A program made the position numbers and the translations under genes. A DNA stretch of 64,000 bases from NCBI RefSeq assembly GCF_000143415.4, contig NW_003314378.1:203039-267038 (forward strand), given 5' to 3'. Below are positions 52,442 through 64,000 of the stretch, piece by piece (position 1 is the first letter of the stretch; the number at the start of each line of letters is the position of its first letter). The notes below the pieces were generated by a model. That model did no database searches. It had not been told where the DNA came from and saw nothing but the letters and a program-made list of their open reading frames with translations. Source of the stretch: Selaginella moellendorffii (lineage: Eukaryota; Streptophyta; Lycopodiopsida; Selaginellales; Selaginellaceae).

Positions 52442-55037
52442 ATGGCGTCTATCCAGTGCAATGCCGGGCGGCTCGCGGCGTCGGCGCCCTCCCTCCCGAC
52501 CTCCTCGCAGCCGGATCGCGTCGCCAGCGCCCGATTCGCCTCCTACACAGGTCTGCGCCAGGCATCGAAATCGCTCTTCGCCGGCGCCTCCTCGCCACAG
52601 ATTCGTGCGCTGCCGATTCACAGATCTGGCAAGGCGTCGGCGACGGCCGTGGTGGAGACCGCGCAGAAGGCCGACACCAAGCTGATCGATCTTTCCGTCA
52701 ACACGATCCGGTTTCTTGCCGTGGATGCCGTGGAGAAGGCGAATTCCGGCCACCCGGGGCTGCCGATGGGATGCGCTCCAATGTCTCACATTCTTTTCGA
52801 CGAGGTCATGAGGTTCAATCCCAAAAACCCTTACTGGTTCAACAGGGATCGCTTCGTTCTCTCGGCTGGTCACGGATGCATGCTCCAATACGCCCTTCTC
52901 CATCTTGCTGGCTACGACAGTGTCAAGGTAGGCTCTCCATTGATCTAGTTTCGAGCTTTTCTATCAAAGTTCTTCCTTTCAACATGGATTTCTTGCTTGT
53001 TTCCAGGAAGAGGATTTGAAGCAATTCCGTCAATGGGGCAGCAGAACTCCTGGCCATCCAGAGAACTTCGAGACTCCCGGCGTGGAAGTCACGACTGGTA
53101 ATTGTTGACTCACTCGTGTTGAATGGTTGTTGATTGTGGCTTGCTTTTCAAACAGGACCTCTTGGCCAAGGTGTTGGGAATGCGGTCGGCTTGGCTCTTG
53201 CTGAAGCAAATCTCGCTGCTCGCTTCAACAAGCCAGACGCTACAATTGTCGACCACTACACGTAAGTTCTCAGTTTTCTCGTTTGTGCGCGTTTCCTCTA
53301 AGAGATTTTTCCTCATTTTTCCTCACAGCTATGTGATTCTCGGGGATGGCTGCAACATGGAAGGCATTTCTAACGAGGCAGCGTCTCTTGCCGGACACTG
53401 GGGACTGAACAAACTTATTTGTTTCTACGATGACAACCATATCTCTATCGACGGGAGCACTGACATTGCGTTCACAGAAGATGTCGTGAAGAGGTTCGAG
53501 GCTCTTGGCTGGCACACTATCTGGGTAAAGAACGGAAATACTGGCTATGATGAGATTAGAGCTGCCATTGCTGAAGCTAAGACGATTAAAGACAAGCCAA
53601 CCATGATCAAGGTATACGAGTCATTATTGTTATGATTTGTCATTGCCTTCTATTTTTTCTCTTAGGTGACGACCACAATCGGATATGGTTCGCCGAACAA
53701 GGCCAATAGCTACAGTGTCCACGGCAGTGCACTAGGCTCGAAGGAAGTTGATGCTACGAGAAAGAACCTTGGCTGGCCTTATGAGCCATTCGTTGTTCCG
53801 GAAGAAGTAAAGAGGTATGTTTTGTCACATGATCATCGGGCTCGAAATGATTCACTTGTAATTCTTTTTCAGCCACTGGAGCAAGCACACCAAACTAGGA
53901 GCTGACTTGGAAGCTCAGTGGGAGGCCAGCTTGGCTGCTTATGAAAAGAAGTATCCAACAGAAGCTGCGGAGTTCAAACAGCTCATTAGTGGGGAGCTTC
54001 CAGACGGCTGGGACAAAGCTCTGCCGGTAAAACTTTCAGATTTGTTCATCCATGGTTTCTTAATTTCCTGTTCTCAGGTCTACACTCCCGAAAGCCCCGG
54101 TGACGCCACCAGGAACCTTTCACAAACCAATCTCAATGCATTGGTCAAGGTTCTTCCAGGACTTATCGGCGGCAGTGCCGATCTCGCCTCGTCCAACATG
54201 ACACTGTTGAAGGCCTATGGCGATTTCCAAAAGAGCACCCCCGAGGAAAGAAACGTCCGGTTCGGCGTGAGGGAACACGGAATGGGAGCTATTTCCAACG
54301 GCATCGCTCTCCACGGCAGTGGCCTCATCCCCTACTGCGCAACGTTCTTCGTGTTCACAGACTACATGCGTGGAGCCATCCGGCTGTCCGCACTCGCCGA
54401 AGCCGGAGTTATCTACGTCATGACGCACGACTCCATCGGTCTCGGCGAGGACGGCCCGACTCACCAGCCGATCGAGCACCTGGCCAGCTTCAGAGCAATG
54501 CCAAACATCTTCATGTTCCGGCCAGCCGACGGCAACGAGACGGCGGGCTCGTACAAGGTGGCAGTGCTCAGCAGGAAGACCCCCTCGATCCTGGCTCTCT
54601 CCAGGCAAAAGCTCCCTCAGCTCGCCGGCTCTTCGATCGACGCAGTTTCCAAGGGCGCTTACATCCTCAGCGACAACTCGTCCGGAAACAAGCCGGACCT
54701 CATCTTGATAGGCACCGGCTCCGAGGTGGAGATCGCTGCAAAGGCCGCGGACGTGATCAGAAAGGAAGGCAAGAGCGTGAGGGTGGTCTCGTTCCCGTGC
54801 TGGGAGCTGTTCGAGAAGCAAAGTGACGAGTACAAGGAGAGCGTCTTCCCGAGCGAAGTGACTGCCCGAGTGAGCGTGGAGGCCGGGTCGACGTTTGGAT
54901 GGGGGAAGTACGTTGGAAGCCGGGGTGTGGCGATCGGACTGGACAGGTTTGGAGCGAGCGCTCCGGCAGGAACTCTGTACAAGGAGTTTGGATTCACAGT
55001 TGACAACGTTGTTGCGAAGGCAAAGTCGCTGCTGTGA
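52442..55037 (+). CDS. TKL: Transketolase, plastid precursor
   Basis: Eight exons (52442-52927, 53007-53097, 53156-53261, 53329-53611, 53666-53814, 53873-54026, 54078-55037, the last a single large exon) give 742 residues, like Arabidopsis TKL1. Seven introns were expected from family memory; I find six. Residues 1-75 are Ser/Ala-rich, a plastid transit peptide. Then: [20 protein letters not shown] (ThDP site start), GHPGLPMG, the [20 protein letters not shown] metal/ThDP motif, and in the last exon [35 protein letters not shown] and the C-terminal domain. It moves two-carbon ketol units between sugar phosphates in the Calvin cycle and pentose phosphate pathway. No odd residues were noticed. 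Confidence 0.95.
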
Positions 55038-55551
55038 TCTCTTCACATCCAATCCAGCAAAGAAGTTCCTTGGCGAAGTTTTTTTCTTCACGCGAGAGAG
55101 GAGGAGCTAATGAATCCGCTGACACTATTCTTATAAGTTTTTTTTTTTTTCTTGTTAGATTTTTTTTCTTGCAGTTAAGCATGAAGAAGAACGAAGAAAA
55201 AAAAAACCAAGCAAATCGGGAAGAGCGTTTCGAAAAGTTTGTGGCCGGTTTTGTTGCTGTAACGTTGCCAGGCTCTCTTTGTTCTATTCTATATGATTAA
55301 ACGAAGTAATAAACCACAGCCCAAAAGAGGCTATTGGAATAAGACTGGTTTTCGATTCGATTCTTACAGCTCAAAAGGAAGAGGGCGCGTCGCACGACGA
55401 CGATGGATAAGCTTTGATTTCTCAATGGCCGTACAGGCCACAGGTATGGCCGCCACTGGCATTTGTGGACCACAGGGCGGCTGAGAGAGAAACCCTAGTT
55501 GTAGAGCTTTCCTCGCGCAGGCGCGCGCTAGGGCAGCCTAGGGTTTTGGGA
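55038..55551. other. Transketolase 3' end and NUP1 upstream region
   Basis: T-rich tract at 55138-55170 and AT-rich 3' sequence follow the transketolase stop. AAACCCTA at 55490-55497 and CCTAGGGTTTTGG at 55537 mark the likely leader or start region of the next gene. Confidence 0.45.
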
Positions 55552-58500
55552 ATGGCAGGGCCCCTGCAAGGTCCAGCAGCAGGATCGCTGGATCGGACTC
55601 CCTACGGCACAGGTCGCGGCGCTGCTGCTGGAGGGAAGATCAGGTCGGCGCGGCACCACCAGAATTTCAATCAGGATCATCAGGTCTCCAAGCCCGGGGG
55701 AGTGAGGAGAGGGCCGTATGACAGGCCCGTAGGGCGGAATCCTCCGCAGCCGGCGGCTCGGCGAGGTGCTTGGATTGGATCCAGGATTCTCAGCGGCGCT
55801 TCGTCCTTTTTGTCTTCCCTCTTCCGCCGGGACGGCGACGAGACGCTTGCGCTGCCGGCGCCGCCACCGCCGCAATCTTATCAGGTGAGGAATGGGATTT
55901 TGGCAGCTCACTGACTGTAGATTTTGATGCTCGTCAGGAGGGTTTAGTGAATCACGATGTGAATTTTGGGGGCTCGGGAGACCAGATTGAGGATTTGCTC
56001 AAGGACCGGATTTTTACAAGGTATTTGTGGTGTGCTCTGTGTGTTCCTACTGACCTTGGTTTTTACCAGGGAGCAATGTGACCGCTTTATCAAGGTTTTG
56101 CAGTCCAAGCTCCAGCCCACTATTCCTAATGGTCTTGTTGGTGATCGAGATCAGCGCTACCCAGAGGATGAGCTGGAAAGAGAACGGGAGAATGAAGGGG
56201 AACGAGATCGACTTGCGCATAGAAACATGGTATGTATAAAGTCCTTGCTACTCATTTTGCTGTCGGTCTCATGATAATACTTTTGGTGGTCTTTCAGGAC
56301 CATCATGAGGACAGTGGGTCTTCGCCTGTTGACATCGCCAAGGCTTACATGGATAAGCGTTTGTCACCTGTTCCTGCGTCTGTATTTCCTATTAGAACTT
56401 TGGACTATGAGCGTACACATGAAGAGTACCGAGCTACTACTCCTCGAGTGGCTCCGACACCGCTTTCTCATATCAGAATAGCTACGCCGGGGCATACACC
56501 ATATGTAAGACTGCCCAAACAACGCCCAAACAACGTGCGTGCGACTCCATATCCTGTGGAGGTTCGTGGTTGATTTTCTCTTGGTTGCATTTCTTATAAC
56601 TTGTTTTCCGCAGAAAAAGAGACGTGTGGATGATGAGCTAGAATACACTGGGCGTCGTACAAAGTTGAAAATGACTCCAGCAAATGGCCCGCCTGTTTCG
56701 CTACTGCCGAGCGCGTCCAACGGAGGCTTCGCTGGTAGTTATTCCGATCGAATGAAAAATCTTCAAAGAAAGAGATGGGAGAAACGGAGTAAAGAAGATT
56801 CTGCAGCGGCCGTGCCAATGCAATCGTCAGAAACAGCCAGGAGAATTCTTGAGACACTAGAAATCTTGACACCGCCGAAGGTCATGTCTCTAGAGGAAGA
56901 ACTTGCTGTCGTCAGGGAGAAGCGGCCAAAGGAACTATCACCTTCGATGATGAGCGAGCAGGCACGAAAAACTGAGCTGACTTTGGAATGCCCACTTTCC
57001 GACGCTTTACAAGATCATTCTCCCAGCCACCGTGCTACTGAAACTGGAGAGCCATCGTCATCAGCAGCCCCAGTGACAACGTCGGCTGAGCCAGCTGAAA
57101 ACGATGCTAAGGGTAAAGCGGTTACGACGTCACCCGAGCTAAGTTCTCGTCCGTGGTCGCCTGTCTCGGCACAAATGACCAAAGGATTTCGTATGAATGC
57201 CGCTATGGAGGTAAGCTTTTGTTGTAAGAAGGGAACTTTGTGCTTACATTTTGTTGCTGTTATCGCAGGAGTCCAATTCTGATGATGAGGTCCAACCGAT
57301 AGCAACCCCAGCAGTGTCTACACCCTCCGAAACAAAAACAACACAACTTTTTGCATCTCCAAGCTCTGTAGCTGACAGTAAGCCATCTTCTCCGCCTTTG
57401 GCCACTCTTACCGTACCGGCTGCCGAAAGCAAGAGTATGTTTGCATTTTCTACCGCGCCAGCGGCAGAGAAGAAAGCAACTTTTGAGGTGCAGAATTCGT
57501 CGCTTTTATTTACAACTTCTCCAGCAACCAGTACGGCTGCAGAAACGAAGTCAACTCAACTATTTGGATTTGCAACTGACAGTAAACCAGCATTTGCGCT
57601 TGCAGCAACTTCTACTGTTGCAGCGACCGAAGGCAAGGCTACTGTTGCGTTTCCTAGCACAGCAGTGGCAGAGAAGAAGCTATTCGCTGGGTTCGAGAGT
57701 TCTCATTCGACAGCACCTTCATTCACAGCTGCAAGTAAATCGGGTCCTCTATTTATGGCAACGACAGAGACAAAATCAACTCAACCATTTGGATCTTCGA
57801 ATGACAGTGGGACACTGTTTGCATTTGGCGCAGCTTCTACTGCACCGGTGGCTGAGAGCAGAGGTGCCTTTGGATTCTCTAGCGTTCCAGTGGTGGAGAA
57901 GAAATCAGCGTCCGAGTTTCCGACGCAGGAGATTAAATCATTTACCGCTCCTTCAGCTGTCAGTAAAGCCGTCGAAACGAAATCAACTCCGCTTTTCGCA
58001 TCGTCAAGCTCTGCAACGGACATTACTCCTTCCACAACCACTCCTGCAATGCCGGCAGCTGAAAGCAAGGCTACTTTCGCATTCTCGAGCGCTCCAGTGG
58101 CGGAGAACAAAGCGAGCTTCGAGTTTTTGGCCTCTCAGACATCAGAGACAAAGCCGGCTTTTTCATTCATCGCCACTCCAGCATCAGCTACAAGTAAACC
58201 GGTGTTTGCACCCGTCCCGGCAGCTGAAAGCAAGCCGGCCTTTTCATTTACGAACGCGCCACCAGCGGAAAAGAAGGCAGGCTTTGAGTTTGGAGGCGTA
58301 ACAACGCCGGCATCTTTCACCTTTGGTTCCAACACAAACACCAGCCCGAGTATCTTCGGCATAGCTTCCTCAGCACCTTCTCCCACCACAGGCACGAGCT
58401 CTGCCTTGGGAACCGGGGACATGGAACAGGACATGGCCGAAGAGCCCGCGAGTGCTGTGCAGACGTCGCAGCCTGTAGCGTTCGGCAACACTCCGGTCCC

Positions 58501-59017
58501 GGCGGCTCAACCGTTCGTGTTTGGAAGTCCTCCACCAGCACTGCCAACATTTGGAGCGGCGTCGGCTCCCGACTTTGGTGCTCATCAGACATCGGCACCG
58601 GCATTTGGAGGCTTTGGATCGCAGCCATTTAGTTCTCAGTCTTCACCTTTTGGAGCTGCGGCTACTTCCGGCAGTGCTACCACCCCAGCGTCGGTTCAAC
58701 CCTTCGTGTTTGGAAGCTCTCCGCCAGCACCAGCGTTTGGAGCGGCGTCAGCGCCTAGCTTTGGTGGTGGCAGTCCGCAAGCCAACCCGTTTGCGTCGCA
58801 GCCGCCGTTTGGTTCTCAGCCTTCGATCTTCGGCGCCCAGCAACCGGGGGCTGGAGCTACCCCGGCCGCTCCGGTGTTTGGATCTCAACCAGCAGGGGCG
58901 AATCCATTCAGTGGCTTTAGCGGATTTACAGTGGGAGCAGGGAATGCAGATGGCGAGCAGCGGACGAGGAAGCTTTTCAAGGCGAAGAGGACGGGTGCTT
59001 CGAAGAGGGGGAAGTGA
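55552..59017 (+). CDS. NUP1: FG-repeat nucleoporin NUP1/NUP136
   Basis: Six exon blocks (55552-55884, 55938-56020, 56070-56229, 56298-56561, 56614-57210, 57269-59017) give 1061 residues. The N-terminus is basic (GGKIRSARHH, GVRRGPYDRP) with an amphipathic stretch (RILSGASSFLSSLF) like the membrane-binding helix of yeast Nup1/Nup60. A bipartite-like KKRRVDD lies near residue 280. From about residue 480 the protein is Ser/Thr/Ala-rich with many degenerate repeats (AFS.APAAEKKA.FEF), then classical PFVFGS, FGAAS and FGSQPF motifs to about 1040, and ends KLFKAKRTGASKRGK. NUP1/NUP136 is the plant basket nucleoporin for mRNA export and nuclear shape. I chose the ATG at 55552; the frame is open upstream without a better start. 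Confidence 0.9.
57430..58300 (+). repeat. Degenerate coding repeats in NUP1
   Basis: About eight units of 90-150 bp, each with a core (P)AAESK.(T/S)FAFS.AP.AEKKA.FEF and ETKSTQLF. They explain open frames on other strands here. Confidence 0.6.
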
Positions 59018-59368
59018 GAGGAAGAGGAACAGGAAATGGTGGTGGTGGCGATGGCGGTGGCGACGGTGGCAGTGATTCTGGCTGGAGCTTAACAGGGAAG
59101 AAGAGAGGACGCTGGTTTGTCAGGCAGGACTGACTCTTGATCGATCGAGCTAGCGAAGTTCCAGCGAAGAAAACTCTCTCGATCGTTCGAGCTAGCGAAG
59201 ATCCGGAGAGAGCTATTTTGCAGAGGTTGTCATGTTGATTGGAAAGTAAGCTATAGTTTTTTTAAATGAGAATGGATGGATGTTTTGTCCCGCTATAATT
59301 TTCTTGGCCTTTATTTTTCTGTTAGTTTAGTTACGATTGAAGGAAATTAGGGCTCCTGGTGCTCGGCT
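59018..59368. other. NUP1-PP2C spacer
   Basis: Contains TCGATCGAGCTAGCGAAG at about 59139 and again, slightly changed, at about 59180, a short direct repeat. T-rich sequence at 59250-59330 could hold the NUP1 polyadenylation region. No gene seen. Confidence 0.5.
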
Positions 59369-60953
59369 ATGAGGCGTATTTCCTGGGCGGGAAGGAACGC
59401 GGGTATGGCGCTGTCGATGCAGCAGGACAAGGCCGTCACGGCGATCGCAGCGGCCGCCGCAGCTGGATGTAGCTTGTCCCAGCAGCAGCCATGGCAGCGG
59501 CGAGCTTCGGCCGGATTCGCGAGGCGCCAGGGCGGATTTGATGTCTTGAGGTTTGCTTTTGGGGGCCGTGAGAGGCGGCTTCAGCATGGCATGCCGCGGC
59601 AGTCGGTGCTGTTCTCCAAGCTGCCCTTTGATGAGATTGCCTCGCAGTTTTCTACGCGAGGTAAGAATGTAGCTTGGAATTTTTGGTGAGGTGTTGCTGA
59701 TCTCTCTATCACTTGAAGCGTCCGAAGAGACAACGCATGTTACTTTCGATGAATCGGCTGTTTCCCTCCCACAACCGGCCAAGAAGTTTTCCACGCACAA
59801 CTCAGCTTGCAAAAATGGCGAAGAGGTTTGCAAAAAAAAAAAATCCTTCTCTATATACTGAAGTCTCAAGCTTGCAGGGGTGCCAGAATGCTGAAACGGA
59901 TTCTACCAGCCGGTGAGCTTGTTTACGTTTCGCGTGGCTATTGGTGAAATTCATGGTGTTCTTGCTTTTTAAGGTTGCTTCGACTCGACTATGCTGCGGC
60001 GATGCGTCCCCATCCTGAGAAGGTGCAAAGCTTACTTGCTAATTTTTGTAGATCTTCTAAGCTTTGCTGTTTACAGGCTCAAAGAGGGGGTGAAGATGCT
60101 TTCTTCACTGAAGGCTCCTGGATGGGTGTTGCTGATGGTGTTGGGGGCTGGGCCGGAGAAGGTAAGACAAATCTTTCTTTGAGTCTGTTTCTTCAAAAGA
60201 GTTTTTACTGGTTTTCAGGCATTGATTCGGGGATGTATTCTCGGGAGCTTATGGGACATTGTAAGGCATTGGTTGTAAACAGCAAAGGGAAACCGGACCC
60301 CAAGGACGTGCTTGTCAAAGCCGCCGGCAGTACAAAGGCCCAGGGATCAGCAACGGTCCTTGTGGCTGCATTGTTTGAGCAAGTAAGCTAGTCGGATTTG
60401 ATGTTTGAGGCTGAGTCGGGTCATATATTTCAGACACTGTACGCAGCAAACTTGGGAGACTCGGGGTTCATCATAGTTCGCAATTGGCAAGTAGTTGCAA
60501 GCTCGGAGCCCATGCAGCATAGTTTTAACTTTCCGTTTCAAGTTGGAACATTTGGTGACCATCCGACGGTTGCAGAGGTACTCTTGCTTCTTTTCCCTTA
60601 ACTTCGCTAATTTTCCGTCTACAGGAATTCAAGATCCCTGTCTGCAAGGGTGACATTATTGTTTTGGGAACTGATGGCCTTTTTGACAATCTCTTCAGCG
60701 ACGACATAATCGAAGTTCTTAAAAAATCTCTTGGGTCCGACCAAGTCAACTTGAAGGTGAGCTCTCGCTGTTGAAGAATCTCAAGATTGCTGATAGTCTC
60801 TTCACTTTACAGGCAGCTGCAGCAGACCTTGTAGCTGGGGCGCAGGCCGAGCGTTTGGACAGCCCGTTTGCCAGGGCGGCTGCAAAGGCGAGAATGAATT
60901 GGAGCGGTGGAAAGCTAGATGATACCACGGCAGTTGTGGCGTTTGTGACGTGA
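59369..60953 (+). CDS. PP2C phosphatase, organellar type (At4g16580/At5g66720-like)
   Basis: Nine exons (59369-59660, 59719-59825, 59878-59912, 59974-60022, 60077-60161, 60219-60382, 60434-60577, 60625-60756, 60813-60953) give 382 residues. The basic, Ala-rich N-terminus (RRISWAGRN...RRASAGFARR) is probably an organelle transit peptide. PPM motifs in order: GGEDAFF (metal-binding acid), VADGVGGW (metal Asp), YAANLGDSGFIIVR, VLGTDGLFDNL and the final DDTTAVVAFV. The family dephosphorylates Ser/Thr with Mn/Mg; this clade in plants is related to the mitochondrial/plastid PPTC7-like phosphatases. All metal ligands I can identify are present. Small exons of 35 and 49 nt are notable. Confidence 0.9.
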
Positions 60954-61204
60954 TATTTGAGTCGCGAAGGGTAAACATTTCAAGCAGTTTTTGCGGAGGC
61001 CAGTGTAAATTGCTCAGGCCGTTAATTTTTGCGGTATTTCCGGTTCTTACGCTAATTGAGGTATGACATCCTTTTGATTTGATTCAAACCGCTCATTCTT
61101 TGTGTCTTTGGTGTCCAGCCTTCATTAGAAACTGGTTTAAATCGCAGGTAGCTGCTGCTGAATCTTCTTTTTAGAAATCAAGGTTTTGTTCCATCAGAAG
61201 GTTC
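60954..61204. other. PP2C 3' region
   Basis: No gene seen; T-rich 3' sequence with likely polyadenylation region around 61070-61180. Confidence 0.4.
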
Positions 61205-61750
61205 ACAGCCTGGAAGTTCTAACCTCACTGGAGATTGAACACCGGACAGGACAGGTATCTCTTCTGTTTAGAGGGAACTGCTCAGGGTCACTTGAGGTGT
61301 TAGACATGTAGTTTAGCTGGACGATCACGAGCAAGCTCAAGATACTCAAGCTCTCCGGCAACATGATCTCTGGCTCGTCCTTCTCGGGGGTACATCGAGC
61401 TGCTAGGCCTTTGGCACGATGGGATCTTTCGCGACTGCGTGGCTCTCCAGGAGCTCTCACCCTCGTCCAGCATCAAACTCCAGAATGTCATGCTCGGCCC
61501 TACATCTCTCAGCCATCCAAGTGGGTGTGCGGGCTTGGAAGTGCTCGAACAACGTTTCAGAGGAGCTCGTGTGGGCTATCTTGTCTCTCAGCTTGGGCAG
61601 ACTCTTTGAGTTTGCTCGGATCTCTCGGAGAACCGGTTGAAGGGGATGGTTCTGAAGGACTAAGTGGTGGAAACCCTGCTACGGTCGAATAGCAACAAAG
61701 AGCTCACGGAGAACAGTTTGAAGGACAGCTCCAGGCGAGCTCATGTGGAG
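61205..61750 (+). pseudogene. LRR protein relic
   Basis: A plus frame at 61280-61380 reads GNCSGSLEVLDM, a stop, SWTITSKLKILKLSGNMISG, which follows the plant LRR pattern (L..L.LS.N..SG). Later text shifts frame repeatedly (for example CGLEVLEQ...). No kinase domain, start or splice structure is supported. Possibly a decayed ectodomain of a receptor-like kinase. Confidence 0.4.
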
Positions 61751-62038
61751 GATCCTTGGATACCGCTCTCGTCCCAGTACCGTGAGACTCCACCAGAAAG
61801 ATGGTGAGGAAGGTGGCGACAAGCCAATTGGCTGGAGCCGTGACTTCCTTCTTTGTCTCGAGTATTTGGTCGCGTGTCCCGTCCACATGGTGAGCCACGG
61901 AATTGTTTCTTAGTTGCTCAAATCTTAATTCTTTCCGATCTCCAGGTTGGTAATCACCATCACCAACTAAGAGGAATTTTTTGCATTGAGGCTTTGGAGT
62001 TCGGTAGGCGGCGAAGAAAAACTTTCCAGGATCGGAGG

Positions 62039-63490
62039 ATGAAAAGTTACAGCCCGAGCTTGCTGTTCTTCGTGCTCCTCTTCTCCGCTGCGGCACTGCT
62101 ACTCGTATGGATTCTCGACGTAAATTCCGACTCCGCGATGATGTCCCGGAGCCGAACTCTGGGATCAAACTTCCGCATCAGCAACAACACCACAAGCTAC
62201 AACGGCAGCGACTCTTGCAGGAGTAGGAACGAGTACGACTTCTACAGCCGCCGAAGATCGGCGAGCTTCGAGCCATCCGAGTCGCTCCAACGGAAAATCC
62301 TAGAGTACGAGGCTTTGCACGGGAGGTGCGCTCCGGGGCCCGAGCAGTGCGCGAACTGTAGTACATGCGGCTACCTCGTCTACGTTCCCGCCAACCAGGG
62401 GATCGGCAACAAGATGGTGGCTATAGTAGCAGCGTTTCTCTACGCGCTGCTCACCGACAGGACGATGCTGATCGCGAGGTTGGAGAACCTGGACACGCTC
62501 TTCTGCGAGCCGTTTCCATCCAGCTCCTGGCTGCTGCCGTCGAGCTGGAAGCACCTCGAGTTGGCGCCGTGGGACGCCTCCAAGTGGATTGGGAGCCTGG
62601 CGGGTTCGCCCAACTGCAGCCGCGGCGTCGACGTGAGCTTCCCCGAGGTGGTGGTGGCCTATCTCGATTACAACTACAGGGACCAGGACAAGGCCTTCTT
62701 CTGCCAAGATCAACAGCAAGCTCTCAACTCCAGCGCGCGGTGGATCGTCCTCTCCTCCGGCCAGTACTTCACTCCGGCGCTCTACAACGTCCCGGCTTTC
62801 AGGAGCAAACTCGAGGAATTGTTCCCACAGCAGGAGGCCATCTTCCATCTCCTGGTGAGGTACCTGTTGCTTCCCAGTGACTTCGTGTGGGACAAGGCGG
62901 CCAGGTACTACGACGCGTACCTGGCCCAGGCCGAGCTTCTAGTCGGGGTCCAGCTGCGAAACCACATCTGGTTCTCGCCACCCAATCTCGCCGAGGATAC
63001 GTTCGACTGCCTGGTGCAACAAGGCGCGCTCGCAAACACCACCCAGGAGCGAGCTCCCAGATCGTCGGTGAGGAAGAACAGCAAGAAGGTGGCGGTGCTG
63101 GTGGTGTCGCTCAACTCGCAGTACTCGGAGACGCTCAAGAGCAAGGTGCTGGGATACGATCTAGCGGACGGCTCCTCGGTGTCCATCCACCAGCCGAGTG
63201 TGGAGGGCGTGCAAAACACGGGGAACTTGGATCACGACGCACAGGCGGTGATGGAGATCTACTTGCTGTCGATGAGCGATGTCCTGGTGACGAGCCCGCC
63301 ATCCACGTTTGACTATTCGGCGGCGGGGCTGGCGGGCGTGCGGCCCGTGCAGTTCGTGTGCGACCAGAACAAGAGCGTGGTTTGCTCGGTGAGGGAGACG
63401 ATGGAGCCGTGCTACCACGTTTATCCGGCTCAGTTCGCGCTGGACAACATTGAAAAGTGCGAATGCGGCGTGGGTTTCAGACTAGTCTAA
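62039..63490 (+). CDS. GT37 fucosyltransferase (xyloglucan/AGP type)
   Basis: A single-exon gene of 483 residues from the ATG at 62039, chosen because a type II signal anchor (LLFFVLLFSAAALLLVWIL, about 8-28) follows at once. The luminal domain shows VPANQGIGNKMVAIVAAFLY near 127 onward, FCEPFPSSSWLLPSSW, the donor-binding VGVQLRNH at about 302-309, and the late motif VLVTSPPSTFDYSAAGLAGV. Cysteines cluster at both ends, as in Arabidopsis FUT1. Family members add fucose from GDP-fucose to xyloglucan or arabinogalactan protein glycans in the Golgi. The canonical donor motif is often VQ(I/V)R; here Leu replaces Ile. Acceptor specificity cannot be told from sequence. Confidence 0.92.
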   Translation: MKSYSPSLLFFVLLFSAAALLLVWILDVNSDSAMMSRSRTLGSNFRISNNTTSYNGSDSCRSRNEYDFYSRRRSASFEPSESLQRKILEYEALHGRCAPGPEQCANCSTCGYLVYVPANQGIGNKMVAIVAAFLYALLTDRTMLIARLENLDTLFCEPFPSSSWLLPSSWKHLELAPWDASKWIGSLAGSPNCSRGVDVSFPEVVVAYLDYNYRDQDKAFFCQDQQQALNSSARWIVLSSGQYFTPALYNVPAFRSKLEELFPQQEAIFHLLVRYLLLPSDFVWDKAARYYDAYLAQAELLVGVQLRNHIWFSPPNLAEDTFDCLVQQGALANTTQERAPRSSVRKNSKKVAVLVVSLNSQYSETLKSKVLGYDLADGSSVSIHQPSVEGVQNTGNLDHDAQAVMEIYLLSMSDVLVTSPPSTFDYSAAGLAGVRPVQFVCDQNKSVVCSVRETMEPCYHVYPAQFALDNIEKCECGVGFRLV

Positions 63491-64000
63491 AGGACGTTCT
63501 TAGAAAGGATGTTGTCTTAGAAAGTTCTTAAAGCTTTAAGATTTTATTTTCTTTCTCGTGATAGATTTCTAAGTTGCTCCTTGGGTGCATCACGCAAATC
63601 TAGCGTCATTTGTAGACTTGCGCGGTCAGGTCATGCTCTTGGCCCACGCAAAGTTGCGTCAAGGCTGCTTTGAAATCCGACATACACGGAAAAGGTAATT
63701 TGGTACCAAGAGCTTATAGACTTTTAATGGCGAGCTGTCTTTTCTGCAGGACTTTGAAAAGCTGCTCGTAGAGTGTTCTGGCTTGGAAACTAACGAGTCT
63801 TGTTTTCACAAATGGCACGCGCAAAGGACTTGACTGTTTACCAAGCCCGGTGGAGAACTTTTTGTGTGAATATAAAACACTGGAGGCCCATTGGATCCAA
63901 TCGTATCGGAGCAAGCACAGCTCTTGGTTCTTATACAACGATATCATCACTACATTTAGTGCTTTGTGGCTGGAATGGATCGTGGAAGGATGCTTCTTGC
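63491..64000. other. Window end, nothing supported
   Basis: Only short ORFs without recognisable content; a gene may continue beyond the end but I cannot support one. Confidence 0.4.

Noticed and set aside
53907-55037. A separate shorter transketolase reading frame starting in exon 6
   Set aside because: It arises because the 51-nt intron 54027-54077 is open; the full eight-part model is in frame and matches the family length.

Overview
The window is nuclear DNA of a land plant. I infer a lycophyte close to Selaginella: plastid pNAD-MDH and transketolase precursors, a GT37 fucosyltransferase, an ILP1/GCFC protein and an S-type PPR protein sit together with very short introns (mostly 50-65 nt) and little intergenic space. 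I did no search, so the species is an inference. All splice sites were read by eye; every multi-exon model below keeps frame from ATG to stop.

Layout. 1-6.2 kb: two diverged copies of one segment, each holding an unrecognised gene relic, PPR sequence, a thaumatin-like gene or relic and a xylose isomerase relic; only one PPR gene and one thaumatin-like gene are open. 6.9-19.5 kb: a compact minus-strand block with an LRR receptor-like (pseudo)kinase, an SKP2A-like F-box/LRR protein, ILP1/GCFC, plastid NAD-malate dehydrogenase and bifunctional UMP synthase. 19.6-29.4 kb: a PPR relic and nested repeats. A 7.6-kb LTR element with no visible gag/pol (LTRs 20777-22579 and 26634-28400, TSD CGAGT, reverse-strand primer binding site) sits inside a long-armed inverted-repeat element. 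29.6-32.6 kb: gene fragments, a large inverted repeat, and a partial UMP synthase copy beside a PP2C relic.

32.9-38.3 kb holds the most unusual locus. A GT64 gene and a 10-exon gene diverge from a 109-bp spacer carrying an E2F-like site. The 10-exon gene reads as an N-terminal orotate phosphoribosyltransferase-like domain, degenerate at its active-site motifs, joined in frame to a complete Rad5/HLTF-type SNF2-RING-helicase. A second UMP synthase relic lies near 51.5 kb, so this interval holds the intact UMPS gene and three derivatives of it.

38.4-51.7 kb is gene-poor and repeat-rich: a kinase-like ORF with one in-frame stop, a receptor-kinase relic, a small 12-cysteine secreted peptide gene with a broken tandem copy, a gypsy relic, a mid-SUN protein relic and about 3 kb of AT-rich DNA with direct repeats. 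52.4-63.5 kb is again ordinary and dense on the plus strand: plastid transketolase, NUP1/NUP136-type FG nucleoporin, an organellar-type PP2C and a GT37 fucosyltransferase.

The intact genes serve core functions (Calvin cycle and pentose phosphate shuttling, malate/NADH balance, pyrimidine synthesis, mRNA processing, nuclear pore, cell-wall and sphingolipid glycosylation). Telo-box motifs (AAACCCTA) close to several start codons suggest shared proliferation-linked expression.
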